From NCBI GenBank assembly GCA_047601745.1, contig JASGIS010000001.1, positions 5,828,001 to 5,892,000 of the forward strand: 64,000 bases of DNA, written 5' to 3'. The notes under the pieces are model-generated. The model worked only from the letters and a program-made list of their open reading frames with translations. It did not search any database and was not told the origin of the DNA. Shown in pieces: positions 1 through 8,829 of this stretch (positions are counted from its first letter, which is position 1; each line of letters begins with the position of its first letter). The translations under genes were made by a program, and so were the position numbers. Origin of the DNA: JAKPAM01 sp047601745. Lineage in GTDB: Bacteria > Pseudomonadota > Gammaproteobacteria > Burkholderiales > Burkholderiaceae_E.

Positions 1-632
1 GATTGCGGATCGATCTTGAGCTGCCCGAACAGGTATTGAGCGAATGCGGATTGGCGAACCAAGCGCTTCATCAGAGTGGGCGGCGGCTGATGTTCGTCTC
101 TGAGCACCAATGTCTGACGATCGATACAGGGGCCGTGAATGTTTCCTGACCCGCACAGAGCCTGCCGAACGTCCGCACGTTCAAGCAACAGCACGAAATC
201 GCGAATGCCATAAGTCGTGGCGGCAAACCGGATCCGCTCGGCGTAATCCAGCAGCGAGGAGCCGGGCCCCCCCATCGCGTACACGGGCCGTGTCGATATC
301 AGACGGGCTAGCTGAGCCGCCGGGCGATCGTCCGGATCGAGCATCGACGCTTCTACGTAGCTGTCGCCGATCAACGCGATGGCATTCGGATCCGGCACGA
401 AGTCGCGGTCGGCCAGAAATCCCGCGTTGTTGCTCAGATGTCGGTGCGCATTCTTCAGATCCCAGCCGGTGGAACTGGTCCAGACGTGATGCGCCGGATA
501 GGTCAGGATTTCCGGATCGATGTAGTAGCCGCTCTCGGTAGCCGTCGACACGGGCAGCACGCGCAACAGCCCTTCGGCCAGCACGACCGCAATCAGTACA
601 CCGAGAATAAAGCGGAAAATTGGCCTGATCAT
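1..632 (-). CDS. SGNH-hydrolase-like protein, partner of the adjacent MBOAT acyltransferase (partial)
   Basis: The frame starts with ATG directly after the MBOAT stop codon and runs off the left edge, giving at least 210 residues with the C-terminus missing. Residues 5-25 form one hydrophobic segment (signal anchor), so the rest is probably periplasmic. Residues 89-92 read GDSY after a hydrophobic strand (IALIGDSYVEA), the nucleophile block of SGNH/GDSL hydrolases, with Ser91 as the expected nucleophile. In alginate, cellulose and related systems (AlgJ/AlgX-like) such proteins sit beside an AlgI/PatA-type MBOAT and pass acyl groups to the polysaccharide. The zero-base spacing to the MBOAT gene implies translational coupling. 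The acyl-transfer role is inferred; the later Asp/His block lies beyond the window, so catalytic competence cannot be checked. Confidence 0.75.
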   Translation of the reverse strand, partial: MIRPIFRFILGVLIAVVLAEGLLRVLPVSTATESGYYIDPEILTYPAHHVWTSSTGWDLKNAHRHLSNNAGFLADRDFVPDPNAIALIGDSYVEASMLDPDDRPAAQLARLISTRPVYAMGGPGSSLLDYAERIRFAATTYGIRDFVLLLERADVRQALCGSGNIHGPCIDRQTLVLRDEHQPPPTLMKRLVRQSAFAQYLFGQLKIDPQ

Positions 633-2108
633 CTAGAAGTTGAAATAGATGAATGGGCTCGACGAGCCACGCGCCGCGTTGATCAGGATCAACAGCACCG
701 CTACCGCCGCGCTCGCGCCGCACAGCACCATTCGCAACGAAAGCCGAGACTCAACGCGCACTCGTATCGCTTCTCCGATCCAGTTGGTATTCGGACCGAT
801 GACTGCAAAGCATGTCAGCACCAGGCACCAGAGCCAGCCGAGCTGCGAACGGAGTCCTGCATTCCAGAGCTCCAGGTCGCTGGAAGCCATCGCATTCAGA
901 CCAAGCATGCCCGAGTAGATGAGCTTCGCGCCGGCGAAAGTATCAGCCCTGAAGACGACCCACGCCGCCATCACCGACAACATCGTGAGAAACCAGCAAG
1001 CCCATCGGTAGGACCTGCTTGCTGCGAGCCTCTGATGAACAGCATCGCTCAAGATGCTGCGAAAGAGATGATTGAAGACGAGATAGGCTCCGTGCAGCCC
1101 ACCCCAGACGAGAAAAGTCCAGTTTGCACCATGCCAAAGCCCTCCGAGCAACATGGTCGTGAGCAAATTCACGTATCGACGGAGTCTTCCACGGCGATTG
1201 CCGCCGAGAGAAACATATAGATAGTCTCTGAGGAACGCCGACAGCGACATATGCCATCGACGCCAGAAGTCGATGATGTTCGCAGACCGATACGGTGAAT
1301 CGAAGTTGAACGGCAAGCGTATATTGAACAGCCAGGACAACCCGATCGCCATGTCGGAGTATCCGGAAAAATCGAAATAGAGCTGAAGCGTATACGCGAG
1401 CGCCGCCAGCCAGCACTCACCGAAACCGGAGGCCCGGCCGCCGTCCGCCGCCGAGAAAACCACATCCGCATAGGGAGCCACGCCATCGGCAAGAACGACC
1501 TTCTTGAAAAGGCCCAGAGCGAACATCAACAGCCCGAGCGAAACGTTGGCCGGGTTGATGCGATAGGTGGCCGGAGAGTCGAACTGCGGCATCATCTGGG
1601 CATGATGCAGGATGGGGCCGGCGATCAGATGAGGAAAATAAGTGACGAACAGCCCGTAGTGGACCGGTTTGTACTCGCGGGTTCCTTTTTGATAGGCGTC
1701 GGCAAGAAAAGCGATCTGAGTGAACGTGAAGAACGATATGCCGATCGGAAGCGTAATAGGATCGATGATCCAGTTCACCCCGAGTAGTGTCCTGGTCGTT
1801 TCGACCAGCAGGTTCGCATACTTGAAGTAAGCAAGAAGAACGAGATTGGTGACGATACCGAATCCGAGCCACAGCCGAGCCCGCTGCCGATCGGCTGCTG
1901 TCCCGATGCATCGACCGACCCAGAAGTTGAAGATGATCGACGCCATCAACAGGGAGACGAACTCCGGCATCCAGTAGCCGTAGAAAAACAGCGAGCCGGC
2001 GAAGAGCCACAGGGCAGCGAGCGACCGGCGCAGATGCGCGATCGTGAAGAATCCGACCCACAGCAGCGGCAGAAATGCGAAGGCGAATGCAGCGGAAGTG
2101 AACAGCAT
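633..2108 (-). CDS. MBOAT-family O-acyltransferase (AlgI/PatA-like)
   Basis: A 491-residue polytopic membrane protein of the usual size for membrane-bound O-acyltransferases that feed acyl groups to periplasmic polysaccharide. The family histidine is seen as His326 in GGLWHGANW, and a second conserved His286 lies in FWRRWHMSLS; YFDFSGYSDMA and SPYRSANIIDFW are further family signatures. It lies 54 bases downstream of the exosortase gene and is followed without a gap by the SGNH gene, so exosortase, MBOAT and SGNH look co-transcribed. The most likely role is O-acetylation of the locus exopolysaccharide. Substrate and acyl group are inferred from family and context; an acyltransferase for another surface glycan cannot be excluded. 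Confidence 0.9.
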   Translation of the reverse strand: MLFTSAAFAFAFLPLLWVGFFTIAHLRRSLAALWLFAGSLFFYGYWMPEFVSLLMASIIFNFWVGRCIGTAADRQRARLWLGFGIVTNLVLLAYFKYANLLVETTRTLLGVNWIIDPITLPIGISFFTFTQIAFLADAYQKGTREYKPVHYGLFVTYFPHLIAGPILHHAQMMPQFDSPATYRINPANVSLGLLMFALGLFKKVVLADGVAPYADVVFSAADGGRASGFGECWLAALAYTLQLYFDFSGYSDMAIGLSWLFNIRLPFNFDSPYRSANIIDFWRRWHMSLSAFLRDYLYVSLGGNRRGRLRRYVNLLTTMLLGGLWHGANWTFLVWGGLHGAYLVFNHLFRSILSDAVHQRLAASRSYRWACWFLTMLSVMAAWVVFRADTFAGAKLIYSGMLGLNAMASSDLELWNAGLRSQLGWLWCLVLTCFAVIGPNTNWIGEAIRVRVESRLSLRMVLCGASAAVAVLLILINAARGSSSPFIYFNF

Positions 2109-2162
2109 CGTCAGATCGGATCGAAAGACTTCTTCTGCATGATAGGAGTGCTGGCTGTCGGG

Positions 2163-3734
2163 CTATTCGTTGGTGATGCGGGCGCTAACCTGCCGCACGA
2201 TCCGGGCTGCCGAGAGCAAGCGATTCTCGGCATTTCCGGAATCGACGTCCGGATCGGTCATCACCACGTTGACGGTGGAATGATCTCCATGCCCGCGAAG
2301 CATCGACCACGCGGTCAGCGCCTTGGCCGCGTAGTCGCCGACGGTCTCGACGCCACCGATCGTATACCAATGCCATAGAAGCCTATGCTGCTCGCCTGCC
2401 TTCAAATGCAACTCTTCGACCTGCCAGCGAACGCTGCCGTCGGATACCTCGCGCCGGATCCGCTGAGCGATGCGCCATCGAGGATCACTCAAGGAAACGA
2501 TCCAGTGGGTGTGCGAGATCATCTCGGCGCCCTCCCACTGCCTGGCAAAGTAAGCGACGTAGAACTGAGTCGCGCTTGGCCGATCAAAAGTGCCGAATCT
2601 GCGCAGCAGCGCATTGTCGAAGTGGGGCATCAACGCGAGTTCGTCGGCCGATACAGCAGGCAGTTCGCCGATCGCCTCGGGCATTGCCGTACGCGGCGTG
2701 ACCGCACGAGCTGCGGCCAGACCGTATTGGCCCCCGACGCCGACCGCAAGGGTCAAAGCCAGCATCGCCATGGTCGCGAGCGGCGCCTCCCGCCAAGCCG
2801 AATCGCGGGCTGGCGCGAAGGACGAAGCCGAGGCATTCGTGTTCGAGTCATCCAGTGAATCGCTCCATCGATACCCCATCTGGAACACGATGAACATCAC
2901 CAGTCCGAAGAACACCCAACCATAAACGACGTGATCATGGCCCACGCCGAAGCGCATCTGACTGAAATGCCCGATCATCACGATCAGGTAAGCACGCATC
3001 CAGTTGGCGACGACAGCGACCAACAAGGCTATCACTATGAAGGCGATCTGGCGTTTCAGTTTCCTGAAATTCAAATGTGCGAACAGCACGGACAGAACCA
3101 GCGCAGCGATCACGTAGTTCAGGCCGCTGCAAGCTTCGATCACCGACCATTGTCCTGTGGGTAGCGTGAAATTGAGACCTTCCTGATACACAGGGATTCC
3201 GGACGCCCGCAGCGCCCAGATCGCCGCACGAGCGGTTCCGCTCATCAGAATCGGAATCAGGCCGTCGCCGGCTGGTACCATGAAAAAAAGGAACAACAAT
3301 GGGAACCGGATCTGCCGCGTGATCGGCCAGCCCATGAAAGTCAGCACAACGGCGGGAATCATCGCAACCACCGAGAACTGCACCAGCGAATTGACGCCTG
3401 AAAGCTCGAACAAGGCCCAGCATGCGGTCAAGACGATCAGCAGCGCGATACCGATGAGATTCGGAACAGGCACCAGGCCCTTCAGGACCTCGCGTTGCCG
3501 CCAGACGAGCCATAGACTGATCGGCGCCACGATGAAGCCATGACGGAAACTCTCGGAGTTCTCCCAGACTTCGATCATCTGGTGCAGTGTCGTGCGATAG
3601 CACACTGCAAGCGAGACCAAGGCGACCGCGATCCCAACTCCTGCAAGGAGCCACGATGCGCGTCTGCTTGATCCCTGTGGCCGGGTCACAGGCATCGGAT
3701 CGACTGCGATGTGCCGTTGATCGAAGTCGCGCAT
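2163..3734 (-). CDS. xrtA: Exosortase A with fused EpsI domain (XrtA/EpsH)
   Basis: A 523-residue integral membrane protein. Residues about 30-290 carry the eight or so hydrophobic helices of the exosortase core, with the catalytic trio visible: Cys202 in EACSGLNY, Arg247 in NWMRAYL and His268 in GHDHVVYGW. The soluble C-terminal part (about 310-523) matches the EpsI-type extension normally fused to exosortase A. By family it cleaves and transfers PEP-CTERM proteins during export. It overlaps the end of the upstream GNAT-like gene by 49 bases if this ATG is used; a second in-frame ATG at 3695 would shorten the overlap to 10 bases, and neither start has a strong ribosome site. It is unusually far (about 13 kb) from the PrsK/PrsR export operon. 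Confidence 0.93.
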   Translation of the reverse strand: MRDFDQRHIAVDPMPVTRPQGSSRRASWLLAGVGIAVALVSLAVCYRTTLHQMIEVWENSESFRHGFIVAPISLWLVWRQREVLKGLVPVPNLIGIALLIVLTACWALFELSGVNSLVQFSVVAMIPAVVLTFMGWPITRQIRFPLLFLFFMVPAGDGLIPILMSGTARAAIWALRASGIPVYQEGLNFTLPTGQWSVIEACSGLNYVIAALVLSVLFAHLNFRKLKRQIAFIVIALLVAVVANWMRAYLIVMIGHFSQMRFGVGHDHVVYGWVFFGLVMFIVFQMGYRWSDSLDDSNTNASASSFAPARDSAWREAPLATMAMLALTLAVGVGGQYGLAAARAVTPRTAMPEAIGELPAVSADELALMPHFDNALLRRFGTFDRPSATQFYVAYFARQWEGAEMISHTHWIVSLSDPRWRIAQRIRREVSDGSVRWQVEELHLKAGEQHRLLWHWYTIGGVETVGDYAAKALTAWSMLRGHGDHSTVNVVMTDPDVDSGNAENRLLSAARIVRQVSARITNE

Positions 3735-4921
3735 GCGACGTATCCGGAAGCTTGTCCAGGACCGCTGCAGAGCGAGCCCGGCGCAATGTTCTCTTTGCGA
3801 TCGATGAGCCAGTTTTTCATTCGGCGGCCAGCCCGTTCGGCAATCAGCGACAGCCTGGGGCGCTGGAGAATCAACCAGGACTGCGTCGTGACATCAGTAG
3901 CCAGGCTGGCTTTGTATCGGGCGTCGCCCGCCAGCAGATCGTAGCAGGCATGGCCGGCCTGCAGAGCGCGCTCGATCGCCAGGACATGACAGAGAATCCC
4001 GGGTTTGAATCGCGTGACGTCATCCCCATAGTCGATGCCGCTGAGGTAAAAGTAGACATGCCCATCGAGCACGAAGTTGTACAGGTAAGCGAGCACGCGA
4101 TCGCCCGCGGACAATCTGAGCATCTCGATTCGTCCCTTATCCAGATTCGCCTCGATCAGCGTGCGATGAAAGGCGACGAAAGACGGATTGTCGAACCCTC
4201 CGTACACCTGACCTGGCCGCGAAGCGACCCATCTCAGGCGATGGAGGTCGCCGCAACGCTCGAACCATTCGAGCCCTTGCGCGACGTCTCGAGCCGATTC
4301 GACTCTGGCGGCACCGAAGGCCTGCTCCACGGCACGACGCGCCCGCTTGACCTGCTGACGCATGTTGGCCGTCCGGGTGGCGAGATAATCTCCTTGGTTC
4401 ACCGCACGGACCCGGCTGAGATCGACGCTGAATGACGGGCGTTCACTGAGGAGATGCAAACCTAACCCACGCTTGCGAGCGACATGATAAGCGTCTTCAG
4501 CCTGCTCGGGCAGCAGCCCTCCGAGCCGAAGCTCATCCCAATGCGTCTGCGCGGAAAGGTATTCGACTAGATGGTCCAACTGAACCCCGAAGTATCGAGG
4601 CTGTCCCCCATAAAAGCCGTTGAGTTCGATGAAGGTCTCGTCGAATCCGGGATCTCCGGACTCGTTCAGCAGAAGCAGGCGGCTCTTGACGAAGCCATGC
4701 CGACGCTCGCTACGCTGCCCGATGACGGCATAAGCGACCGATCCGTCGGGAGCAGGGATCTCGAGGAGCTGCCGGACAGGAACAGCAGGCCAGCTCTGCG
4801 CGCAGCACCGTAACCAGTGCCTGGACAAGAAGAATGATGCGGAGCGCCCGCTCTCGATTTCAGACGCAATGCGCGGATTCTCCAGCGCCTGGGGGAAAGG
4901 ATATGTTGCAATTCCACGCAA
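3686..4921 (-). CDS. GNAT/FemAB-like acetyltransferase (CelD/BcsL family)
   Basis: A 411-residue soluble protein that starts at a TTG codon; no in-frame ATG lies near the N-terminus, so the start is uncertain. The segment with RTANMRQQVKRARRAV, then DLHRLRW and, near the C-terminus, an acetyl-CoA-fold stretch (RIEMLRLSAGDRVLAY, followed by FYLSGIDYGDD and FKPGILCHVLAIE) is typical of the GNAT family first described as CelD/BcsL cellulose-biosynthesis proteins. Such proteins transfer an acyl or aminoacyl group to sugars or lipids at the membrane face. It is first in the minus-strand unit with exosortase, MBOAT and SGNH genes. The start lies 251 bases from the divergent lipoprotein gene, so promoters for both probably lie in that gap. 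The exact substrate is unknown. Confidence 0.75.
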   Translation of the reverse strand: MRGIATYPFPQALENPRIASEIESGRSASFFLSRHWLRCCAQSWPAVPVRQLLEIPAPDGSVAYAVIGQRSERRHGFVKSRLLLLNESGDPGFDETFIELNGFYGGQPRYFGVQLDHLVEYLSAQTHWDELRLGGLLPEQAEDAYHVARKRGLGLHLLSERPSFSVDLSRVRAVNQGDYLATRTANMRQQVKRARRAVEQAFGAARVESARDVAQGLEWFERCGDLHRLRWVASRPGQVYGGFDNPSFVAFHRTLIEANLDKGRIEMLRLSAGDRVLAYLYNFVLDGHVYFYLSGIDYGDDVTRFKPGILCHVLAIERALQAGHACYDLLAGDARYKASLATDVTTQSWLILQRPRLSLIAERAGRRMKNWLIDRKENIAPGSLCSGPGQASGYVACATSINGTSQSIRCL

Positions 4922-5172
4922 GGGATCGACTCGACATCGGAAGGATCGGAACTGGCAATTGCCTGACTTTCAAGGGACTTGGCTCGCCGGTGAAGGAGCC
5001 CTCTCCGCATCCGCTCGAATCCCGATTGCCGCCGCCCATCCTTTGGCAATTGCTCAACGATAAGCGGCAAGAAACGATGTATTTTTCCACGTCGACGCCA
5101 AGGCGGTCAATCGCGCGCCCCGCCCATCAGGGGCTGCTGGAAGCGACGTCACAATCAATTACGGAGTGCTCC

Positions 5173-7536
5173 ATGTTCACCCGTCGGCCTACGATACCGC
5201 CCCAGATCCGGCTGGTCGCCGCCTGCCATGCGCTTGCGATATCGCTTGCAGGATGTGGGGCGCCCAGCTCGGGCGTGCCTTCCGCGGCTGCAGCCGATTC
5301 GAGCAGTTCGGCCCCCGTCACGGAAAACTCCCCCCCTGCATCAGCGAGCGATTCGAGCGGATCGAATGCCAAGCCGGGCGATTCAACTGCCGCCACCGAT
5401 AGCTCGCCGCCCGCAACCGTCAGCGATTCGAAGAGTCCGGATGGCAAGTCGGGCGGGTCTGGGGGGGTTCCGGAAAGCAAGCCATCCGAAAACTCGCTGC
5501 TGCTGACCAATCCGACCAATGCGACGATCAACGACTATCCGCTGGAGATCGGTCGCGTGTTCAAGAAGGGCGAGATCGCGAGCTGCCCGTATGTCTATGT
5601 CAATAACGTGCGGGTTCCTGCCCAGATCGATGTCAAGAACCGCTGGAACGATGGGTCGTTGCGCTTTGCGGTCGTCTCGACCGTGCTGTCCAGCATTCGC
5701 GCCGCCGAGCGCCTGACGATGGACTTCAGGCCCGGAGCAATCTGTACGTCCGCATCGGGACCTTCGACGAACGAACTCTTGACGAAGTTCGATTTCGACA
5801 CCCGGATCATCCTGAACGACAATGACGCCAGCTCGGCTTCGGCACGAAGCATGCTGGCCACGCTTCCCTATCGGCGCTGGACGGACGGTCCTATCAATAC
5901 GACGGCGATCATTGAGGATCATATCGCCAAGCGTTACGACTTCGGCACCGACAGCAACAATGCATTGCGCCCGATCTTTCATGTTCAGTTCTGGCCTACG
6001 GCGCACGTGTATCGCGTGCGGGTGATCGTCGAACAATCCGACACGACGAAATTGCAGAGCCAGGATTACTCTGTCCGAGTGACCGTCGGCAAGGATGCAC
6101 CCAAGACGGTGTACGAAAAAAACGCTGTGCCGCATGCGTACGGCACCCGTTGGACACGCGATTTCTGGGTTGGGCGGGATCTGCCGGAATTGAGCATCCA
6201 GCACAATGTCGCATACCTGACTTCCACCCAGGCCATCCCGAACTACGATTCGACCATCACCCTGAGCCAGGACGCCAAAGCTAAGCTGCTCAATCTGTGG
6301 AATTCGAAGCCGACGGACATCTACGATGCAGGTTTGTGGCAACGGGCAATGCCGACGACCGGCGGTCGCGCCGACATCGGCCTGCTCCCTTCGTGGCATC
6401 TTGCCGCGTTGTACGACGGCGACGCCGCGCTGTGGCGCATGGTGCGGCGGCAGAGCGATCTGGCCGCCGCCTGGCCGGCGCACTTTCGCATAGGCGATTC
6501 TCGAATCTTCGATGAAAGCACGGGAGCTGCCGGGCAGGGGCGCGTCGCCACGCGTGACAGCCATCCGACGCAGTTTCTGCATGCTGCCAATTACTATCTC
6601 AATAATGCCGGGACAGGAGTCAAGTCTGCCGATTCCTTCAATGTCACGGCTTCGCCCAAGACAGCCTGGATAGTCGATGGCGCACATCAGCCCGATCCTT
6701 GGTATTTGACCTATCTCGTCACGGGGGAATGGTGGTACCTCGAGCAACTTCAATTCTGGGCTTCATGGGGAACTTTCGACAGCAACCCGAGCTCGGCGTG
6801 CTGGGGGTCGGGGCGCTCACCCAAGGATGCGATAATCCAGGACGAGGTTCGAGGTGATGCGTGGCTGCTGCGCGCGCGCGCGCGGGCTGCGTTCGCGTCG
6901 CCAGACAACAGCCCGGAGCAGGCTTACTTTTCCAGGATCACCGAAAGCGTGCTGAGAGCCTGGGAAGGCATGCGAATCGGCACCGGAGCCGATCCGCTTC
7001 GCGCTTATTGGGCAAAGAACCGTTGCAAACCGCCGTCGGACAATCCGCTACATGTCTGGACTTATGCTCCGAGCGACGGCGGATATACGAGCGGCGGTCC
7101 GCCGGATATGAAATCGGGAACGGCCCCCTGGATGCAGCACTTCGTGATCGCCGCTCTCGGCCATGTCCGCGAGCTGGGATTCGACTCTGGCGAGTTGCTG
7201 AGTTGGACAGCCAAATTCAGCACCGGCATCGCGACCGACCCGGGCTCCGATCCGCGGCACCTGGCAGACTATTTCGTTCCCACGACCCAGAACAGCGCCG
7301 GCAATCCATTTTTCCTGTCGTGGTCCGATGCGTTCGACGATTGGACCTCATGGCAGGAAAGCTGGATTCGAACCCGGCCTGACCTCGAGCACGGGTATAC
7401 GAACATCGCGACTGCAGCAGTTTCCTTCATCACCGACCAGACAAACGGTCTCGCCACGTGGAACTGGGTCCATGAAAACAATTATGCGACCCAGGACTGG
7501 GCGAGCAACCCCAAATGGGCCATCCGCCCCAGGTGA
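5173..7536 (+). CDS. Large secreted lipoprotein with RIFT-barrel-like N-domain, putative polysaccharide lyase
   Basis: The open frame begins further upstream, but the ATG at 5173 follows a good ribosome site (acggag) and gives a lipoprotein signal: basic start, hydrophobic stretch and lipobox SLAGC with Cys28. That yields 787 residues. Residues about 30-110 are a Ser/Pro/Gly-rich linker with an imperfect repeat of about 20 residues (ENSPPASASDSS and TDSSPPATVSDSK). Then LLLTNPTNATINDYPLEIG and WNDGSLRFAVVS resemble the N-terminal RIFT barrel of the PcRGLX/YetA-type exo-lyase family, and the Trp-rich C-terminal half could be an alpha/alpha toroid. A role in trimming the locus polysaccharide is inference. 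A run of seven CG dinucleotides lies within the gene near 6871. It converges on the ligase gene with no gap. Confidence 0.6.
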   Translation: MFTRRPTIPPQIRLVAACHALAISLAGCGAPSSGVPSAAAADSSSSAPVTENSPPASASDSSGSNAKPGDSTAATDSSPPATVSDSKSPDGKSGGSGGVPESKPSENSLLLTNPTNATINDYPLEIGRVFKKGEIASCPYVYVNNVRVPAQIDVKNRWNDGSLRFAVVSTVLSSIRAAERLTMDFRPGAICTSASGPSTNELLTKFDFDTRIILNDNDASSASARSMLATLPYRRWTDGPINTTAIIEDHIAKRYDFGTDSNNALRPIFHVQFWPTAHVYRVRVIVEQSDTTKLQSQDYSVRVTVGKDAPKTVYEKNAVPHAYGTRWTRDFWVGRDLPELSIQHNVAYLTSTQAIPNYDSTITLSQDAKAKLLNLWNSKPTDIYDAGLWQRAMPTTGGRADIGLLPSWHLAALYDGDAALWRMVRRQSDLAAAWPAHFRIGDSRIFDESTGAAGQGRVATRDSHPTQFLHAANYYLNNAGTGVKSADSFNVTASPKTAWIVDGAHQPDPWYLTYLVTGEWWYLEQLQFWASWGTFDSNPSSACWGSGRSPKDAIIQDEVRGDAWLLRARARAAFASPDNSPEQAYFSRITESVLRAWEGMRIGTGADPLRAYWAKNRCKPPSDNPLHVWTYAPSDGGYTSGGPPDMKSGTAPWMQHFVIAALGHVRELGFDSGELLSWTAKFSTGIATDPGSDPRHLADYFVPTTQNSAGNPFFLSWSDAFDDWTSWQESWIRTRPDLEHGYTNIATAAVSFITDQTNGLATWNWVHENNYATQDWASNPKWAIRPR

Positions 7537-8829
7537 TCAGGCTTGCTTCAATTCTCGCTGACTGCTCTGAGCCGGCTTCGGAAGCTTGGATTCGAGCTTC
7601 CGTTCCAGCATCGCTGGAAAGACGAATGACAGAAAAATCAGATAGTACAGTCCTTCCCAGTAAGTCATGCTGAGAAAAGCTGCCCCTACGCAAAAGGATA
7701 TCAACGATACCTGAACCATTCGGGCCAGCTCAGCCATGACTGGCTCGCGCCGGTTTCGAGCCATGCGCTCAGCGCGGCGAAGCGACAGAAACGCCTTTCC
7801 AAACATCAGAAAATAAATAATCAGACCAGGGAATCCATGTTCACCGAGTGTCTGAAAATAGATGCTGTGCGTCGCCCTGACCACCCCATCGGTCACACGC
7901 GAATACTGGAAGAAGTTCTCCGGGTTTCGATAATACTCGAACCCGGCTCCCAACATTCGGTGCTCAGCAATATTCAGCGCGGTCTCCCAGACTCCGAAGC
8001 GCGATTGTGCAGAGCTATCCTGCTGATAATCGTTAATTGTTTCGATCCGATCGCGAAATCGCTGCGGCATGAATTCGAACACGACAGCCGACATCGCGCC
8101 GATTACGATCAGGATCAGTAATTTTCTCTTCGCGCGAAACAAAAAGCAGCTCAACATCGCCACCAGCGCGATGAAACCACCGCGAGAATACGTTCCCAAG
8201 GCCGAGACCAAGGTGGCCCCCATCGCGATGATCAAGCCCTGGCGCACGATCCATCTCTGGTGGACACGGGACAACCAATACAGAAGCGGCACGCTCATGA
8301 TCAAAGCGACCGCCATGTGGTTGTTGTCCTCAATAGCCGTTCCTGTTGGCCCCAGCACATGCCCATCGCTACCCAAGAGCGTATACGGAGCAGCCTTCAA
8401 TCCGAGAAATGCCATCGATCCAGCGAACGCCGCAACGACCGCGCCGATGTCATCATGGTTACGGAGTACCGAAAACACGAGGGTAGCGCCCAGCAGGATC
8501 TTCAGAAACTCTCCGTACCGATAGGCCGACACCCCAATATCCATCGCGAAAATGGTCGTCAGCGTCGTCATCAACACGAACAACCACACCGGCCAGGTGG
8601 CGCTGATAACAGACTTGATATTTCCAGAGGGTCCATTGAGGGCGCCGATGATCAGCGGCACGAAATAAATGGCGACCCATGGCACCGTCGCCGCGGAACC
8701 AAAGGTCAGCCGGTGCGGCGCGAGTACCCCCAGAATGATGAATACGATCGCGGCGACTCTCGGACGCGTGAACGACAGAGGCAGCAGCCCTCCGAGGATC
8801 ACGAACACGGCGATATCACGAAGGCCCAT
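7537..8829 (-). CDS. O-antigen-ligase-like membrane protein, exosortase A system type
   Basis: A 430-residue polytopic protein with about ten hydrophobic segments. The N-terminal pattern MGLRDIAVFVILGGLLPLSF followed by APHRLTFG and then PWVAIYF matches the putative O-glycosylation ligase of exosortase A systems (Wzy/WaaL superfamily). The large periplasmic loop region contains YSRGGFIAL and a region ending WETALNIAEHRMLGAGF, typical of this superfamily. In such loci it probably polymerises repeat units or ligates glycan to an acceptor, perhaps exported PEP-CTERM proteins. It is transcribed alone, away from the transposase relic, and ends tail-to-tail with the lyase-like lipoprotein gene. The family call is good; polymerase versus ligase activity cannot be decided from sequence. 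Confidence 0.85.
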   Translation of the reverse strand: MGLRDIAVFVILGGLLPLSFTRPRVAAIVFIILGVLAPHRLTFGSAATVPWVAIYFVPLIIGALNGPSGNIKSVISATWPVWLFVLMTTLTTIFAMDIGVSAYRYGEFLKILLGATLVFSVLRNHDDIGAVVAAFAGSMAFLGLKAAPYTLLGSDGHVLGPTGTAIEDNNHMAVALIMSVPLLYWLSRVHQRWIVRQGLIIAMGATLVSALGTYSRGGFIALVAMLSCFLFRAKRKLLILIVIGAMSAVVFEFMPQRFRDRIETINDYQQDSSAQSRFGVWETALNIAEHRMLGAGFEYYRNPENFFQYSRVTDGVVRATHSIYFQTLGEHGFPGLIIYFLMFGKAFLSLRRAERMARNRREPVMAELARMVQVSLISFCVGAAFLSMTYWEGLYYLIFLSFVFPAMLERKLESKLPKPAQSSQRELKQA

